DNA of 64,000 nt from a virus. The translations under genes and the position numbers were made by a program. Shown in pieces: positions 23,055-29,886 of the stretch (positions within the stretch are counted from its first letter, which is position 1; each line of letters begins with the position of its first letter). The DNA is taken from IMG/VR virus record IMGVR_UViG_3300031884_000939, positions 62,001-126,000 of that record; one strand, 5' to 3'. The notes beneath the pieces are model-generated. The model saw only the letters and a program-made list of their open reading frames with translations. It was not told where the DNA came from and made no database searches.

Positions 23055-23672
23055 CTAATATAATGGCTCCGGTGGAGGCATAGCTTTAAGTTTAGCCCAC
23101 ATCTCACCTTGTTCCTTTAATTTGGCTTCTAATGCGCGATACTTGTCGCCTAATTCTTTAAGTTCATCCCATTCCTTTTCCAATTCTGGATTTGGAACTA
23201 AGACATTTAATCTTTCTTCAAGTTTTTGTATGACATCAGTTAAACTACGACCATTAATTTTTATGTCAGCGTTATCGCCTTCGAGATTTAATTGACCAGT
23301 AGCATTGGTGTATAAAGAAGTATTAGTGGCGTTAGTTGCGCCAAAATTATATCCAGTTCCTGCTCCGGCAGAGATAGTATATGGGCCAGTGTTAGCTCCA
23401 GTTAAACTAGGAGAGATTGTGTATCCGCCGCCAATAACAGTATTACTATACAACGATCCAGATGCTGCTCCTGGATTAAGTGTAATGGTATCAGTTGTCG
23501 CACCGTTATTATAAGTTAAATCAAACGGATTATATGAACTTGAATATTCATAACCTGCTATTGTAACAGTATCTTCTGTTTCTGTTACCGGAGTCGGGTC
23601 ATTAATTTTTTTAAGTGCGTTACGAATTTCATCCAATTGTTCTTGAGCCAATTGCTCTTGCGTAAGGTCCAT
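23055..23672 (-). CDS. Phage protein with helical C-terminus, possible virion part
   Basis: A 205-residue protein in three parts: a helical start (EQLAQEQLDEIRNALKK), a glycine/threonine-rich beta middle (TLNPGAASGSLYSNTVIGGG) like a short fibre, and a C-terminal helical block (ADIKINGRSLTDVIQKLEER ... LKAMPPPEPLY). The block I-K-I-N-G-R-S-L-T-x-V-I-x-x-L-E is the sort of coiled coil that caps trimeric proteins. No enzymatic motif. Its ATG lies inside the end of the upstream gene, overlapping by 88 bases in another frame. Confidence 0.6.
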   Translation of the reverse strand: MDLTQEQLAQEQLDEIRNALKKINDPTPVTETEDTVTIAGYEYSSSYNPFDLTYNNGATTDTITLNPGAASGSLYSNTVIGGGYTISPSLTGANTGPYTISAGAGTGYNFGATNATNTSLYTNATGQLNLEGDNADIKINGRSLTDVIQKLEERLNVLVPNPELEKEWDELKELGDKYRALEAKLKEQGEMWAKLKAMPPPEPLY

Positions 23673-23803
23673 GTGCCATCCTTATTATCAATCCACTCTA
23701 GCGTGTCGCCGACCTTCCAGCCGGCTTCACGACAGAGCTCATCACCGAGATCCAGGATTAAGTCGCCTGTATCTGGATCTTCGATGATATTTCTTGTTGC
23801 CAT
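23585..23803 (-). CDS. AbrB/SpoVT-like small DNA-binding-fold protein
   Basis: A 72-residue protein. Residues 5-50 (DPDTGDLILDLGDELCREAG, WKVGDTLEWID, GTWTLRK) follow the swapped-hairpin AbrB/MazE pattern: a strand, a loop with the E-L-x-x-x-x-G-W-K-x-G-D-x-L core, and a closing strand. Similar small proteins are common in T4-like phages; some may act as regulators. The last 20 residues come from the stretch that overlaps the next gene and may be a passive extension. No partner toxin is seen. Confidence 0.65.
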   Translation of the reverse strand: MATRNIIEDPDTGDLILDLGDELCREAGWKVGDTLEWIDNKDGTWTLRKSNWLKNNWMKFVTHLKKLMTRLR

Positions 23804-23804
23804 A

Positions 23805-23993
23805 TTACTTAACAGACAATGCTTCTTTTTCTGCTGTAATTTCTTTACGACGCTCTTTGATGCCCTTAGACATTTCTTGTAATGCTTTACGTGCCCTGGC
23901 GGCAGATGCTTTAACGCCTTTAGTTGTAAACTTAGTGTTTTCTTCGATATATGTATTATAAGCCGCTACAATAGCGTCATGTTGTTGTGACAT
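23805..23993 (-). CDS. Small basic helical protein (histone-like)
   Basis: A 62-residue protein starting MSQQHDAIVAAYNTYIEENT, then FTTKGVKASAARARKALQEM and a K/R-rich helix. Net positive charge, alanine- and lysine-rich helices and phage context suggest nucleic-acid binding. The segment K-G-V-K-A-S-A-A-R-A-R-K-A-L recurs in T4-like phages as far as I recall. It lies one base upstream of the AbrB-like gene, so the two are co-expressed. Confidence 0.6.
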   Translation of the reverse strand: MSQQHDAIVAAYNTYIEENTKFTTKGVKASAARARKALQEMSKGIKERRKEITAEKEALSVK

Positions 23994-24034
23994 TTAATTT
24001 CCTTTATATTAATATTATGCTTTCGCATTACACT

Positions 24035-24063
24035 ATAATACGCATTAATGCGCTAATAGTCAA
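24035..24063 (-). promoter_or_regulatory. Sigma70-type promoter
   Basis: -35 TTGACT, 17-base spacer, -10 TATTAT, 42 bases upstream of the 23993 start. The spacer contains the palindrome GCGCATTAATGCG, a possible operator. Confidence 0.75.
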
Positions 24064-24072
24064 CCTTATTGA

Positions 24073-24750
24073 TTAAGTTGTTTTTTTCTTACAGCGATCC
24101 ATGTGCCATCTTTTCATGATACTAAGACCGCCAGTTTTATTACAATGAGGACAAGTTATTACTTCTTTAATTCCTGCCCTTATTCCTACTAACTCGCCCG
24201 ATGCTAACCGAGGATCGTCTACTGATACCTGCATAACATTGCCATTTTTATCTTTTACTGTAGTAGTTCCGGCTGTAGCATTAACTAACTCGCCAGTTTT
24301 AATTCTAATATCATCTACTGCTACTCTAAATTTATTGCCAGCTTTATCAACTACGGTTACCTTACCTTTAGTATGTGCTACTAACTCTCCGGATATAAAC
24401 CGAGGATCGTCAACGGCTACTCTAAATTTATTACCGGCTTTATCTATCACTGGAGTAGTGCCTTTATTGCGTCCTTTAGGACCAAACCCTCCGCCAGACT
24501 CAGGAATCCTATTAGCCCATTCTGCGCTCTCAACTATATTCCATTTCTCACTAAGTCGTCGCCCTTCATTATCAATTACCGATTTATCATCAGATTGACA
24601 TATTATTTCAGTAATATGATTCTTTCCGTGCTCTGCTAAATGTAGTTTCCAGTCAACCCCGGATCCTCGATATTTAAACGGATCCCGTTCTGTCTGTCCC
24701 AGATACTTTAATCCAGTAACCGAGTGAGTCTTAAGATAAAGATAGTGCAT
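24073..24750 (-). CDS. GIY-YIG homing endonuclease with three internal repeats and a zinc finger
   Basis: A 225-residue protein. The N-terminus is a phage GIY-YIG nuclease: MHYLYLKTHSVTGLKYLGQT, then FKYRGSGVDWKLHLAEHG, with the catalytic Arg and downstream acidic residues. Residues about 95-190 are three imperfect 32-residue repeats with core VDKAGNKFRVAVDDPR ... SGELV, probably DNA-reading modules. The C-terminus has CPHC ... KRWHMDRC, a zinc-finger-like cluster also found in the HNH enzyme at 31809. Such selfish nucleases spread between phages. The start lies 8 bases after a TATAAT box. Confidence 0.88.
   Translation of the reverse strand: MHYLYLKTHSVTGLKYLGQTERDPFKYRGSGVDWKLHLAEHGKNHITEIICQSDDKSVIDNEGRRLSEKWNIVESAEWANRIPESGGGFGPKGRNKGTTPVIDKAGNKFRVAVDDPRFISGELVAHTKGKVTVVDKAGNKFRVAVDDIRIKTGELVNATAGTTTVKDKNGNVMQVSVDDPRLASGELVGIRAGIKEVITCPHCNKTGGLSIMKRWHMDRCKKKTT
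24188..24483 (-). repeat. Three tandem coding repeats in the GIY-YIG gene
   Basis: Three units of about 96 bases (32 codons), each encoding V-x-D-K-x-G-N-x-x-x-V-x-V-D-D-x-R-x-x-x-G-E-L-V. Similar DNA sequence in the first two units suggests recent duplication. Confidence 0.8.
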
Positions 24751-24758
24751 ACTAGTTA

Positions 24759-24786
24759 ATTATACACGATTTACAATAATAGTCAA
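24759..24786 (-). promoter_or_regulatory. Sigma70-type promoter of the GIY-YIG gene
   Basis: -35 TTGACT, 16-base spacer, -10 TATAAT, then 8 bases to the ATG at 24750, so little or no leader. Confidence 0.75.
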
Positions 24787-24793
24787 ATTTTTA

Positions 24794-25036
24794 TTAGAAA
24801 TAAACGTGTCGTTTGGCATAACAGTCCCAAACTAATATATTGTCCCAACTATGTGTCCAAGTTACTATAAACAGACTAAGGGTATTGTGGTCAAAGATAT
24901 GTAATTTATTGTCATCTACTCTTGCTTGAATTGAACGGCTAGTAGTTGTCCATTTTTGTAAACGGTTTCGTGCTTCTGGATCTCTCATTATTACGGTATA
25001 CAGAGAGTCACCGTTTTTAAAAACTGGTAAGGTCAT
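24794..25036 (-). CDS. Small hypothetical protein, distant member of the KWG family
   Basis: An 80-residue protein. The C-terminal half (KLHIFDHNTLSLFIVTWTHS) has the layout of the KWG family: beta strand, acidic pair, aliphatic/aromatic helix, Trp. The Lys-Trp-Gly end itself is missing and extra residues follow. Its ATG overlaps the nucleotidyltransferase stop by 4 bases. Function unknown. Confidence 0.5.
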   Translation of the reverse strand: MTLPVFKNGDSLYTVIMRDPEARNRLQKWTTTSRSIQARVDDNKLHIFDHNTLSLFIVTWTHSWDNILVWDCYAKRHVYF

Positions 25037-25782
25037 TTACGTTCTATATCTTCTTCTTGACAGTCTTCACCATATTGTATTTCAACTATGCGACACGGAT
25101 TGTCTGACATATTAATTAATTGGTGCCAAGTATTTACTGGAATGTCAATTGTTTCGTGTGTGCTGAGTTTTACAATATTGTCATCACCTGCTACACGACC
25201 TTCGCCTTCTTCTACTACCCAATACTCGCTACGCTTAAAATGTCGTTGCATACTTAAACTCTTACCTGGATTGACTGTAAGCTCTTTAACCTTCATGCCC
25301 GGAGCTTCGTGTAGTACACGATAATGACCCCATTGGCGTTCTGTTTTAGGCGCTTTCCATTCTTGTAGTATCCAAGATGATGAATTCATTTTGTTTTCGC
25401 CACCAACTCCAAATACAAATTCTAGATTGCTATCGACTAAATCCATTTCAGGAATGTTGGTACTAGTTCTATCGCCACCGTTAGCAAATATAATCTTATC
25501 ATTTGGATAACTTTGTCGGGCCATTGTGATAGCGTGTTTAGCTGAGTTATCTGAATCATTGAAGTCAATAACATAATCAACTCCTACAATGTTTTGTACG
25601 ATAGCCGAGCGTTCCGAATAAGGCATAAATGCTCGTCCTTTTTTACGCATCAGCCAAGCATCTGAATTAACACCAACTACTAATATATCTCCCAGCTTTT
25701 TTGCGGCTTGAAGGTAAGCAATATGTCCAGAGTGTAGCGGATCAAAGCCGCCAGTTACTACAACAATTTTTAAAGGTTTCAT
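25033..25782 (-). CDS. Nucleotidyltransferase-cupin fusion (sugar-nucleotide type)
   Basis: A 249-residue two-domain enzyme. Residues 5-130 are a cytidylyltransferase-fold domain with GGFDPLHSGHIAYLQAAKKL (HxGH at 17-20) and VGVNSDAWL, closest in layout to the C-terminal part of HldE, which makes ADP-heptose. Residues about 145-245 are a cupin of the type found at the end of mannose-1-phosphate guanylyltransferases: WGHYRVLHEAPGMKVKELTV, then KSLSMQRHFKRSEYWVVEEG and IPVNTWHQL. The fusion suggests activation or isomerisation of a sugar phosphate, perhaps for DNA or surface glycosylation. Coupled to neighbours by short overlaps. Confidence 0.85.
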   Translation of the reverse strand: MKPLKIVVVTGGFDPLHSGHIAYLQAAKKLGDILVVGVNSDAWLMRKKGRAFMPYSERSAIVQNIVGVDYVIDFNDSDNSAKHAITMARQSYPNDKIIFANGGDRTSTNIPEMDLVDSNLEFVFGVGGENKMNSSSWILQEWKAPKTERQWGHYRVLHEAPGMKVKELTVNPGKSLSMQRHFKRSEYWVVEEGEGRVAGDDNIVKLSTHETIDIPVNTWHQLINMSDNPCRIVEIQYGEDCQEEDIERK

Positions 25783-26025
25783 TTAATGTAAAGTTTGGTT
25801 ACCGCTATCGGCTGATGTTAAATCAACCATTTGAGAAATGTATTTACTAAAATCATCTGTGAGCTCTATACGATCTTCATCACACTCTTGCGCTTCTTCA
25901 TCGCTAACACCAATTAAGCGCATCAAGGCACCCATATGAACTTCTTTGATGCCATGTTTATGTAGCACCATCATTAGTTCCATTATGATTAGCCTAACTT
26001 CTTGATCAATTTCAGCATCAGTCAT
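25783..26025 (-). CDS. Small acidic hypothetical protein
   Basis: An 80-residue protein, helical with many acidic residues (TDAEIDQEVRLIIMELMMVL, then SDEEAQECDEDRIELTDD). Its stop abuts the fusion-enzyme ATG, so the two are co-translated. No signal or domain recognised. Confidence 0.55.
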   Translation of the reverse strand: MTDAEIDQEVRLIIMELMMVLHKHGIKEVHMGALMRLIGVSDEEAQECDEDRIELTDDFSKYISQMVDLTSADSGNQTLH

Positions 26026-26062
26026 ACTTTTAATTATCCAAACTGAAATTATAGTTGTGAAA

Positions 26063-26080
26063 AAGCGGCCGAAGCCGCTT
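26063..26080 (-). terminator. Intrinsic terminator after the hydrolase gene
   Basis: On the minus strand AAGCGGC-TTCG-GCCGCTT followed by TTT. Seven-pair stem, stable UUCG loop and T-run, 17 bases after the stop of the 26097 gene. Confidence 0.85.
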
Positions 26081-26096
26081 ATAATACTAACTGTTA

Positions 26097-26852
26097 TTAA
26101 TTTTTTAAGTTTTTATCAAAGAATTCTTTAGTTTTAATAGCTGATTGAGTAGCCGCAAACTCATCCCAAGCTAACGCATGGCCGCCCCATTTAATTCTAT
26201 ATGCTACAGGTAAATCAAAGGAATGGTAAGCATCAGGGTAAGAATTAATGTCGTGCTTTGGATTATTATATTCTTTTAATGCTACGCATGGGCCCGGTAA
26301 TGTCCAATCATCTTTGGCGCCCACATGCATTTGTAATGGGACCAAAGGATTCTTTTCAAGTTCAGTTACACAATTACCATAATATGATATCATAGCATCT
26401 ACGGATCGTTTTGCTCGTTTAGTTGGGGCAAATGAATTGATAGCAGAGCCACCATGACTCCAACCAATTACACCAATTTTACCTTTGTGCCAAGGTTGTT
26501 GCTTAATCCATTGTGATACATATTCAATATCATATGTGCGTGACCATGCTGAATTTCTTACACCATTTACGCATTCGTGTGTGTAACCACGCTCTGTAAA
26601 ACTGTCTGGCAATACAACATTGTATCCGTAAGTTTGATAAAGCTGAGCCCAACCTATTTCATGTGGGTCAAGTCCAAAGCAGGTGTGTAAAGCAATAATA
26701 GTTGGTGCTGGGTGGTCTTGTTTTAATACCATTACACCAATATTGAAATCTTGTTTTAAGTAATCATCATGTACCAATACATGATCATCGAAAAAATATG
26801 CTTGTGCTGTTAAACAATAACCTAACATCAGTGTCATTAATAGTTTACGCAT
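26097..26852 (-). CDS. Exported dienelactone-hydrolase-like alpha/beta hydrolase
   Basis: A 251-residue protein with a signal peptide (MRKLLMTLMLGYCLTAQAYF). The alpha/beta hydrolase fold shows the nucleophile elbow GVIGWSHGGSA, the acid residue in VGAKDDWTLPGP and the His in DAYHSFDLP. A dienelactone hydrolase family feature is ALHTCFGLDPH, the oxyanion region. Export to the periplasm suggests action on envelope or external esters. It ends at a strong terminator, so it is probably a single-gene unit. Substrate unknown. Confidence 0.88.
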   Translation of the reverse strand: MRKLLMTLMLGYCLTAQAYFFDDHVLVHDDYLKQDFNIGVMVLKQDHPAPTIIALHTCFGLDPHEIGWAQLYQTYGYNVVLPDSFTERGYTHECVNGVRNSAWSRTYDIEYVSQWIKQQPWHKGKIGVIGWSHGGSAINSFAPTKRAKRSVDAMISYYGNCVTELEKNPLVPLQMHVGAKDDWTLPGPCVALKEYNNPKHDINSYPDAYHSFDLPVAYRIKWGGHALAWDEFAATQSAIKTKEFFDKNLKN

Positions 26853-26896
26853 TTTTGTTCCGTATATAAAAATAGTTGTCTGAAGTTAAATTAATG

Positions 26897-26928
26897 CTAA
26901 AGGACTTACGGCCAAAGCCTGCCTTTAG
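26897..26928 (-). terminator. Hairpin after the 26932 gene (weak terminator)
   Basis: CTAAAGG and CCTTTAG form a 7-pair stem around an 18-base loop, just beyond the stop codon of the 26932 gene. No strong T-run follows, so it may stabilise or process the RNA rather than terminate. Confidence 0.45.
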
Positions 26929-26931
26929 TTA

Positions 26932-27258
26932 TTAGGCTGTTACTTTTGGTGTAGCCTTGGCAGTAGCTTTTACGCTAGTTGCCTTAACTTTAACTTCGCC
27001 TTTTTTGGCTAGTTTAGTTTTTTCAGCTACTTTGCTTGCTACTGCGTAGCCAGCGTCACCTTGTGTGATGCCTTGCTCTTGAAGATACTGAAGTGCTTCA
27101 AGTTTTGTCATTGGCTTTGGGAGCTCAACGAGATTTACATCTGTGTGTCCAGCGCGATGTAACGCTTTAATACGGCTTACCAAATCATTGGCAAAACGAA
27201 CTTTAACCTCGCCTTGACGATTAGATGTACCTGCTACTGTGAATAAAGATTGTGTCAT
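26932..27258 (-). CDS. Small basic protein, paralogue of the 59017 gene
   Basis: A 108-residue protein. Residues 6-70 (VAGTSNRQGEVKVRFANDLV ... GHTDVNLVELPKPMTKLEAL) align with the protein at 59017 (YAGVSRLNGELKLRF ... GHTEVEMIKLTKPMDKDSAI). The last 30 residues are lysine-, alanine- and threonine-rich, like a histone tail. This points to nucleic-acid binding. Sigma70 promoter 64 bases upstream with a long leader lacking the usual box. Two copies in one phage suggest a family used in more than one regulatory setting. Confidence 0.65.
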   Translation of the reverse strand: MTQSLFTVAGTSNRQGEVKVRFANDLVSRIKALHRAGHTDVNLVELPKPMTKLEALQYLQEQGITQGDAGYAVASKVAEKTKLAKKGEVKVKATSVKATAKATPKVTA

Positions 27259-27321
27259 TTTGATGCCTTTCTAAGATGCCTGTTTAAGTTAATTTAAATT
27301 TACTACTTTACTACTGTTACT

Positions 27322-27350
27322 AGTATAGCTGATTTGATTATATTTGTCAA
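27322..27350 (-). promoter_or_regulatory. Sigma70-type promoter
   Basis: -35 TTGACA, 17-base spacer, -10 TATACT. The leader to the ATG at 27258 is about 60 bases and contains AGTAGTAAAG. Confidence 0.8.
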
Positions 27351-27378
27351 CTATATTAGTTCTTTTGGTTTACCAAAA

Positions 27379-27507
27379 TTACTTTGCTTGTTCTTGGATA
27401 ACCGTTTTGGTTTGATCAATACCTTTATCTACTACACGGGCAATACCACTTAGACCCACTGTAGAAATAGCGATACCAACAAATACTCCAACCAAAAACT
27501 TAGTCAT
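27379..27507 (-). CDS. 42-residue membrane-anchored protein
   Basis: Starts MTKFLVGVFVGIAISTVGLS, one membrane helix, then a short charged helix DKGIDQTKTVIQEQ. Similar tiny membrane proteins (K-F-L-x-G-x-x-V-G-I start, G-I-A-R, D-x-G-I/V-D) occur in T4-like aquatic phages, as far as I recall. The ATG lies 8 bases inside the upstream gene. Possible roles are superinfection or membrane modification. Confidence 0.65.
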   Translation of the reverse strand: MTKFLVGVFVGIAISTVGLSGIARVVDKGIDQTKTVIQEQAK

Positions 27508-27625
27508 TTTCCGCCTCCTCTTCCTGCTCTACAATATAGTTAATATCGAAACGCTTACACCAATCCGCATATTCGCGTTCGAACTGTTCTTGTTCTTTGG
27601 CTTCCAATTCAAATACCTGTTCCAT
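27500..27625 (-). CDS. 41-residue acidic protein
   Basis: Starts MEQVFELEAKEQEQFEREYA and ends in an acidic E-rich tail. The ATG shares a base with the upstream stop (TAATG) and the stop lies in the next gene, so the three are translationally coupled. The composition is highly charged and helical. Function unknown. Confidence 0.6.
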   Translation of the reverse strand: MEQVFELEAKEQEQFEREYADWCKRFDINYIVEQEEEAEND

Positions 27626-28029
27626 TATTTCACCTCGTATGGTTGATCCCACGCACCAATATTAATATCAATATAATATGCTGTGTCAAAGTAATCTGTC
27701 ATTGCGTCACTGCGGTCATAGTAGCCAGTACCTTTGTGATAACCTTCACCGCGGATTGGAGCTGTTTTGATAATTTGCTGAACTTGCTTTAAAAATGGTG
27801 CGTGTTCTTTGTAAAAACTATCAATATGGTAACCATTAATTTGTGCGTACTGACGTTTTTGATTGTACGCATCTTGATTAAAGATTGAACTAAAGTCTGT
27901 TGGACCTGATTTGATAGTTACCGATACAGCCATACCATCACGTTTACGAACACCAAACTTGAACTCAGGGAAAGTTTCTTTAAGTTCTTTACGAATCTGT
28001 GCTACATCTTTTGCGTTAATATAAGCCAT
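27625..28029 (-). CDS. LPD29-like domain protein
   Basis: A 134-residue protein starting MAYINAKDVAQIRKELKETF and containing VSVTIKSGPTDFSS and YFDTAYYIDINIGAWDQPYE. This matches the large-polyvalent-protein-associated LPD29 pattern, which occurs both as a free phage protein and inside mobile-element polyproteins. Biochemical function is unknown. First gene after a strong early promoter with the TATAGTAAAC box and AAGGAG. Confidence 0.7.
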   Translation of the reverse strand: MAYINAKDVAQIRKELKETFPEFKFGVRKRDGMAVSVTIKSGPTDFSSIFNQDAYNQKRQYAQINGYHIDSFYKEHAPFLKQVQQIIKTAPIRGEGYHKGTGYYDRSDAMTDYFDTAYYIDINIGAWDQPYEVK

Positions 28030-28059
28030 TTAAAACTCCTTTTTGTTTACTATAATGCA

Positions 28060-28088
28060 AGTATAGTGCCAAATGAATTAATCGTCAA
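28060..28088 (-). promoter_or_regulatory. Early sigma70 promoter with leader box
   Basis: -35 TTGACG, 17-base spacer, -10 TATACT, followed by TATAGTAAAC and AAGGAG before the ATG at 28029. Confidence 0.85.
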
Positions 28089-28093
28089 CCGAA

Positions 28094-28405
28094 TTACATA
28101 CTCCAGTAAGTTTCGCTAGCAGGGGATAAAAACAATGGGGTATTAGCCTTTTCCATGTACTTTTTACCAGTCATTATGTTGGTTCTTTCAACTAAATCGT
28201 TGTTTTCATACAACGAAACTTTGAGCTGTTTAAGGTTCATATCAATAGCGCAAAGACGAGCTGTACGGTTACCATTGTATTTTACATCAATCCACGGAAC
28301 TGTATTGCCTGCGGCATTTTCGCTAAGAACAATATTAGTAATTTCGCCATTCAATTTACCAGCTGCGCTTACCCAACTAATTTGATTTCCGATTGCTAAT
28401 TTCAT
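28094..28405 (-). CDS. Hypothetical protein with SH3-like beta start
   Basis: A 103-residue protein. The first 60 residues alternate short strands (GNQISWVSAAGKLNGEITNI, then PWIDVKYNGNRTARLCAIDM), a small beta-barrel pattern. The C-terminal part is polar (KKYMEKANTPLFLSPASETY). No known motif. Single-gene unit with its own early promoter and an AGGAG site. Confidence 0.6.
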   Translation of the reverse strand: MKLAIGNQISWVSAAGKLNGEITNIVLSENAAGNTVPWIDVKYNGNRTARLCAIDMNLKQLKVSLYENNDLVERTNIMTGKKYMEKANTPLFLSPASETYWSM

Positions 28406-28435
28406 TTGCTTCTCCTATTTGTTTACTATGTTAAT

Positions 28436-28464
28436 AGTATAACAAATTGGCAATTTCTCGTCAA
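28436..28464 (-). promoter_or_regulatory. Early sigma70 promoter with leader box
   Basis: -35 TTGACG, 17-base spacer, -10 TATACT, then CATAGTAAAC and AGGAG upstream of the ATG at 28405. Confidence 0.85.
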
Positions 28465-28485
28465 CCTTTTGGAAATCCCACAAAA

Positions 28486-28505
28486 AAGCCCCAATTAAGG
28501 GGCTT
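28486..28505 (-). terminator. Intrinsic terminator after rubredoxin
   Basis: On the minus strand AAGCCCC-TTAATT-GGGGCTT then TTTT. Nearly identical in stem and loop to the terminator at 63392-63415. Confidence 0.88.
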
Positions 28506-28530
28506 AAAAGTGTTGTATATACACAACGAA

Positions 28531-28662
28531 TTAGAGTGTAATTAGCTCGTAATCTGACTTACTTACACCACACTCCGGGCAACATACATCGTCTGGAAGT
28601 GCTTCCCAATCTGCTACTGATAACTCGTGTCCGCATACTACACATCGCATGATTTGATTCAT
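28531..28662 (-). CDS. Rubredoxin-like electron carrier
   Basis: A 43-residue protein with the two CxxC knuckles of rubredoxin: CVVCGHEL and CCPECGVSKSDYEL, separated by WEALPDDV. The C-P-x-C-G-V-x-K-x-D-Y-E end is diagnostic. The single iron centre would pass electrons to a partner. The start overlaps the rubrerythrin stop as TAATG, so the most likely partner is that peroxidase. Shorter than many rubredoxins (about 52 residues) because the N-terminal strand is trimmed. A strong terminator follows. Confidence 0.9.
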   Translation of the reverse strand: MNQIMRCVVCGHELSVADWEALPDDVCCPECGVSKSDYELITL

Positions 28663-29111
28663 TATAGTGTCTCCAATTTAGTTTGATATGCTTCGGCATG
28701 GCGTTTTTCAACTCCAGCCAATGCTTTAAAACGCTTTTCAGCTTTAGCCAATACTTCAGCAAATTGTTCAGCGTGTTCTTTTGATTCTTCGATTTGGTGC
28801 TGTGCTTCGATGGCAGCCTGTTGATTACCTTCCTCAACTGCTTCTTTAAGCATTGTTGGGTACATATAGGTAAACTCTTCGGTCTCGCCGTCGATAGCCT
28901 TTTGTAAACATTCTTTGGTAGTTGGCTTACCGATAAGCAATTCTAAATGGCCCCATGCGTGTAGCAATTCTTGGTCTGCCGTGTGTTCGAAATGCTTTGC
29001 TACTTCCTCATAGCCTTCGGCACGAGCAATCTTAGCAAAATAACGATACTTGATATGAGCTTGTGACTCGCCGGCCAATGCCGACTCAAGATTTTTAATA
29101 GTAATACTCAT
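28662..29111 (-). CDS. Rubrerythrin (diiron peroxidase), no rubredoxin domain
   Basis: A 149-residue four-helix diiron protein. Ligands are in ALAGESQAHIKYRYFA (Glu), HFEHTADQELLHAWGH (ExxH), EEFTYMYPTMLKEAVEEG and the final AEQFAEVL/KRHAEAYQ helix. Full rubrerythrins carry a C-terminal rubredoxin domain; here that domain is a separate downstream gene. The pair should reduce hydrogen peroxide in the cytoplasm. I chose ATG 29111 because AAGGAG lies 7 bases upstream. The promoter at 29137 is close to consensus. Confidence 0.92.
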   Translation of the reverse strand: MSITIKNLESALAGESQAHIKYRYFAKIARAEGYEEVAKHFEHTADQELLHAWGHLELLIGKPTTKECLQKAIDGETEEFTYMYPTMLKEAVEEGNQQAAIEAQHQIEESKEHAEQFAEVLAKAEKRFKALAGVEKRHAEAYQTKLETL

Positions 29112-29136
29112 TGACATCTCCTTATAGTAAAGTAAT

Positions 29137-29165
29137 ATTGTAATAGTATTTACTAATAAGATCAA
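29137..29165 (-). promoter_or_regulatory. Sigma70-type promoter of the rubrerythrin-rubredoxin operon
   Basis: -35 TTGATC, 17-base spacer, -10 TACAAT, 25 bases from the start codon. The leader lacks the exact TATAGTAAAC box. Confidence 0.7.
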
Positions 29166-29176
29166 GCGAAATTAGC

Positions 29177-29224
29177 GATTTTTTCAATAATAATTTTAAT
29201 AACGCTTATTGATTTTTTCAATAA
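29177..29224 (-). terminator. Direct repeats and weak hairpin after the oxygenase gene
   Basis: The 14-base sequence GATTTTTTCAATAA occurs at 29177-29190 and 29211-29224. The second copy extends to the hairpin TTATTGA-TTTTT-TCAATAA (29206-29224), just past the stop of the 29230 gene. A weak AT-rich terminator is possible. Confidence 0.4.
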
Positions 29225-29229
29225 CAAAA

Positions 29230-29886
29230 TTATAATAATGCCAAAACTTGTTCAGCAGTTAAATCTGGAAACTCTATACAAAATGTAAATCGGTCAACCG
29301 TATCTTTAATCTCATGTGCCGAATGAAACTCTAGTTGATTAAACAGATACCAAACGTCTTTCTCCATTACTAATCTATATACTTCTTCTAAGTGGTCTGG
29401 ATTAGCATATTTGAGGAAATCATATTCAGTAAAGTCTACAATTTTTTTATAGAATCTAGTTTCCATATCAGGTTCAGATAATACAACAAAGAAGCTAGAT
29501 TTTCTTAAATGGTCAGTATGTAATAATAGATAATCCCCATCTCCTGCGTGTTGTAAAGTTAACACTATGTTTTGATTCTTAATACTATTTGGCAATAAGT
29601 TAATAATTTCTTGTGTAGCTTCTTTACTGATGTCGTAGTGATTAAACTTACATCGCTTGCCATATAGTTCTTCGGATCGTCGTAACCTTTCGGCAAATTC
29701 TAAGGCTTGATCCTTTGTCATTATAGATTCAGGAATAGTTTGGCCCGATGGGTCTTTTTTAAACCACTCCCTTGCTTCTAAGTGATACGGCTCTCGGACT
29801 GTATAGCTTTTACTGTTAATAATTTCATTAACGATAGCTGTAACTTTGGATAAGTCAATGGGCGATTCTTTTAAGTAGAAACTCAT
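29230..29886 (-). CDS. Putative 2-oxoglutarate/Fe(II) oxygenase
   Basis: A 218-residue protein. The C-terminal half fits a double-stranded beta helix: NIVLTLQHAGDGDYLLLHTD holds a candidate H-x-D iron site, and NQLEFHSAHEIKD followed by VDRFTFCIEFPD supplies a distal His and the Arg that would bind 2-oxoglutarate. Such dioxygenases are frequent in T4-like aquatic phages. The N-terminal 90 residues are helical and unassigned. The iron triad is my reading of spacing, so the call is moderate. Last gene of the 30776-29230 operon. Confidence 0.6.
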   Translation of the reverse strand: MSFYLKESPIDLSKVTAIVNEIINSKSYTVREPYHLEAREWFKKDPSGQTIPESIMTKDQALEFAERLRRSEELYGKRCKFNHYDISKEATQEIINLLPNSIKNQNIVLTLQHAGDGDYLLLHTDHLRKSSFFVVLSEPDMETRFYKKIVDFTEYDFLKYANPDHLEEVYRLVMEKDVWYLFNQLEFHSAHEIKDTVDRFTFCIEFPDLTAEQVLALL

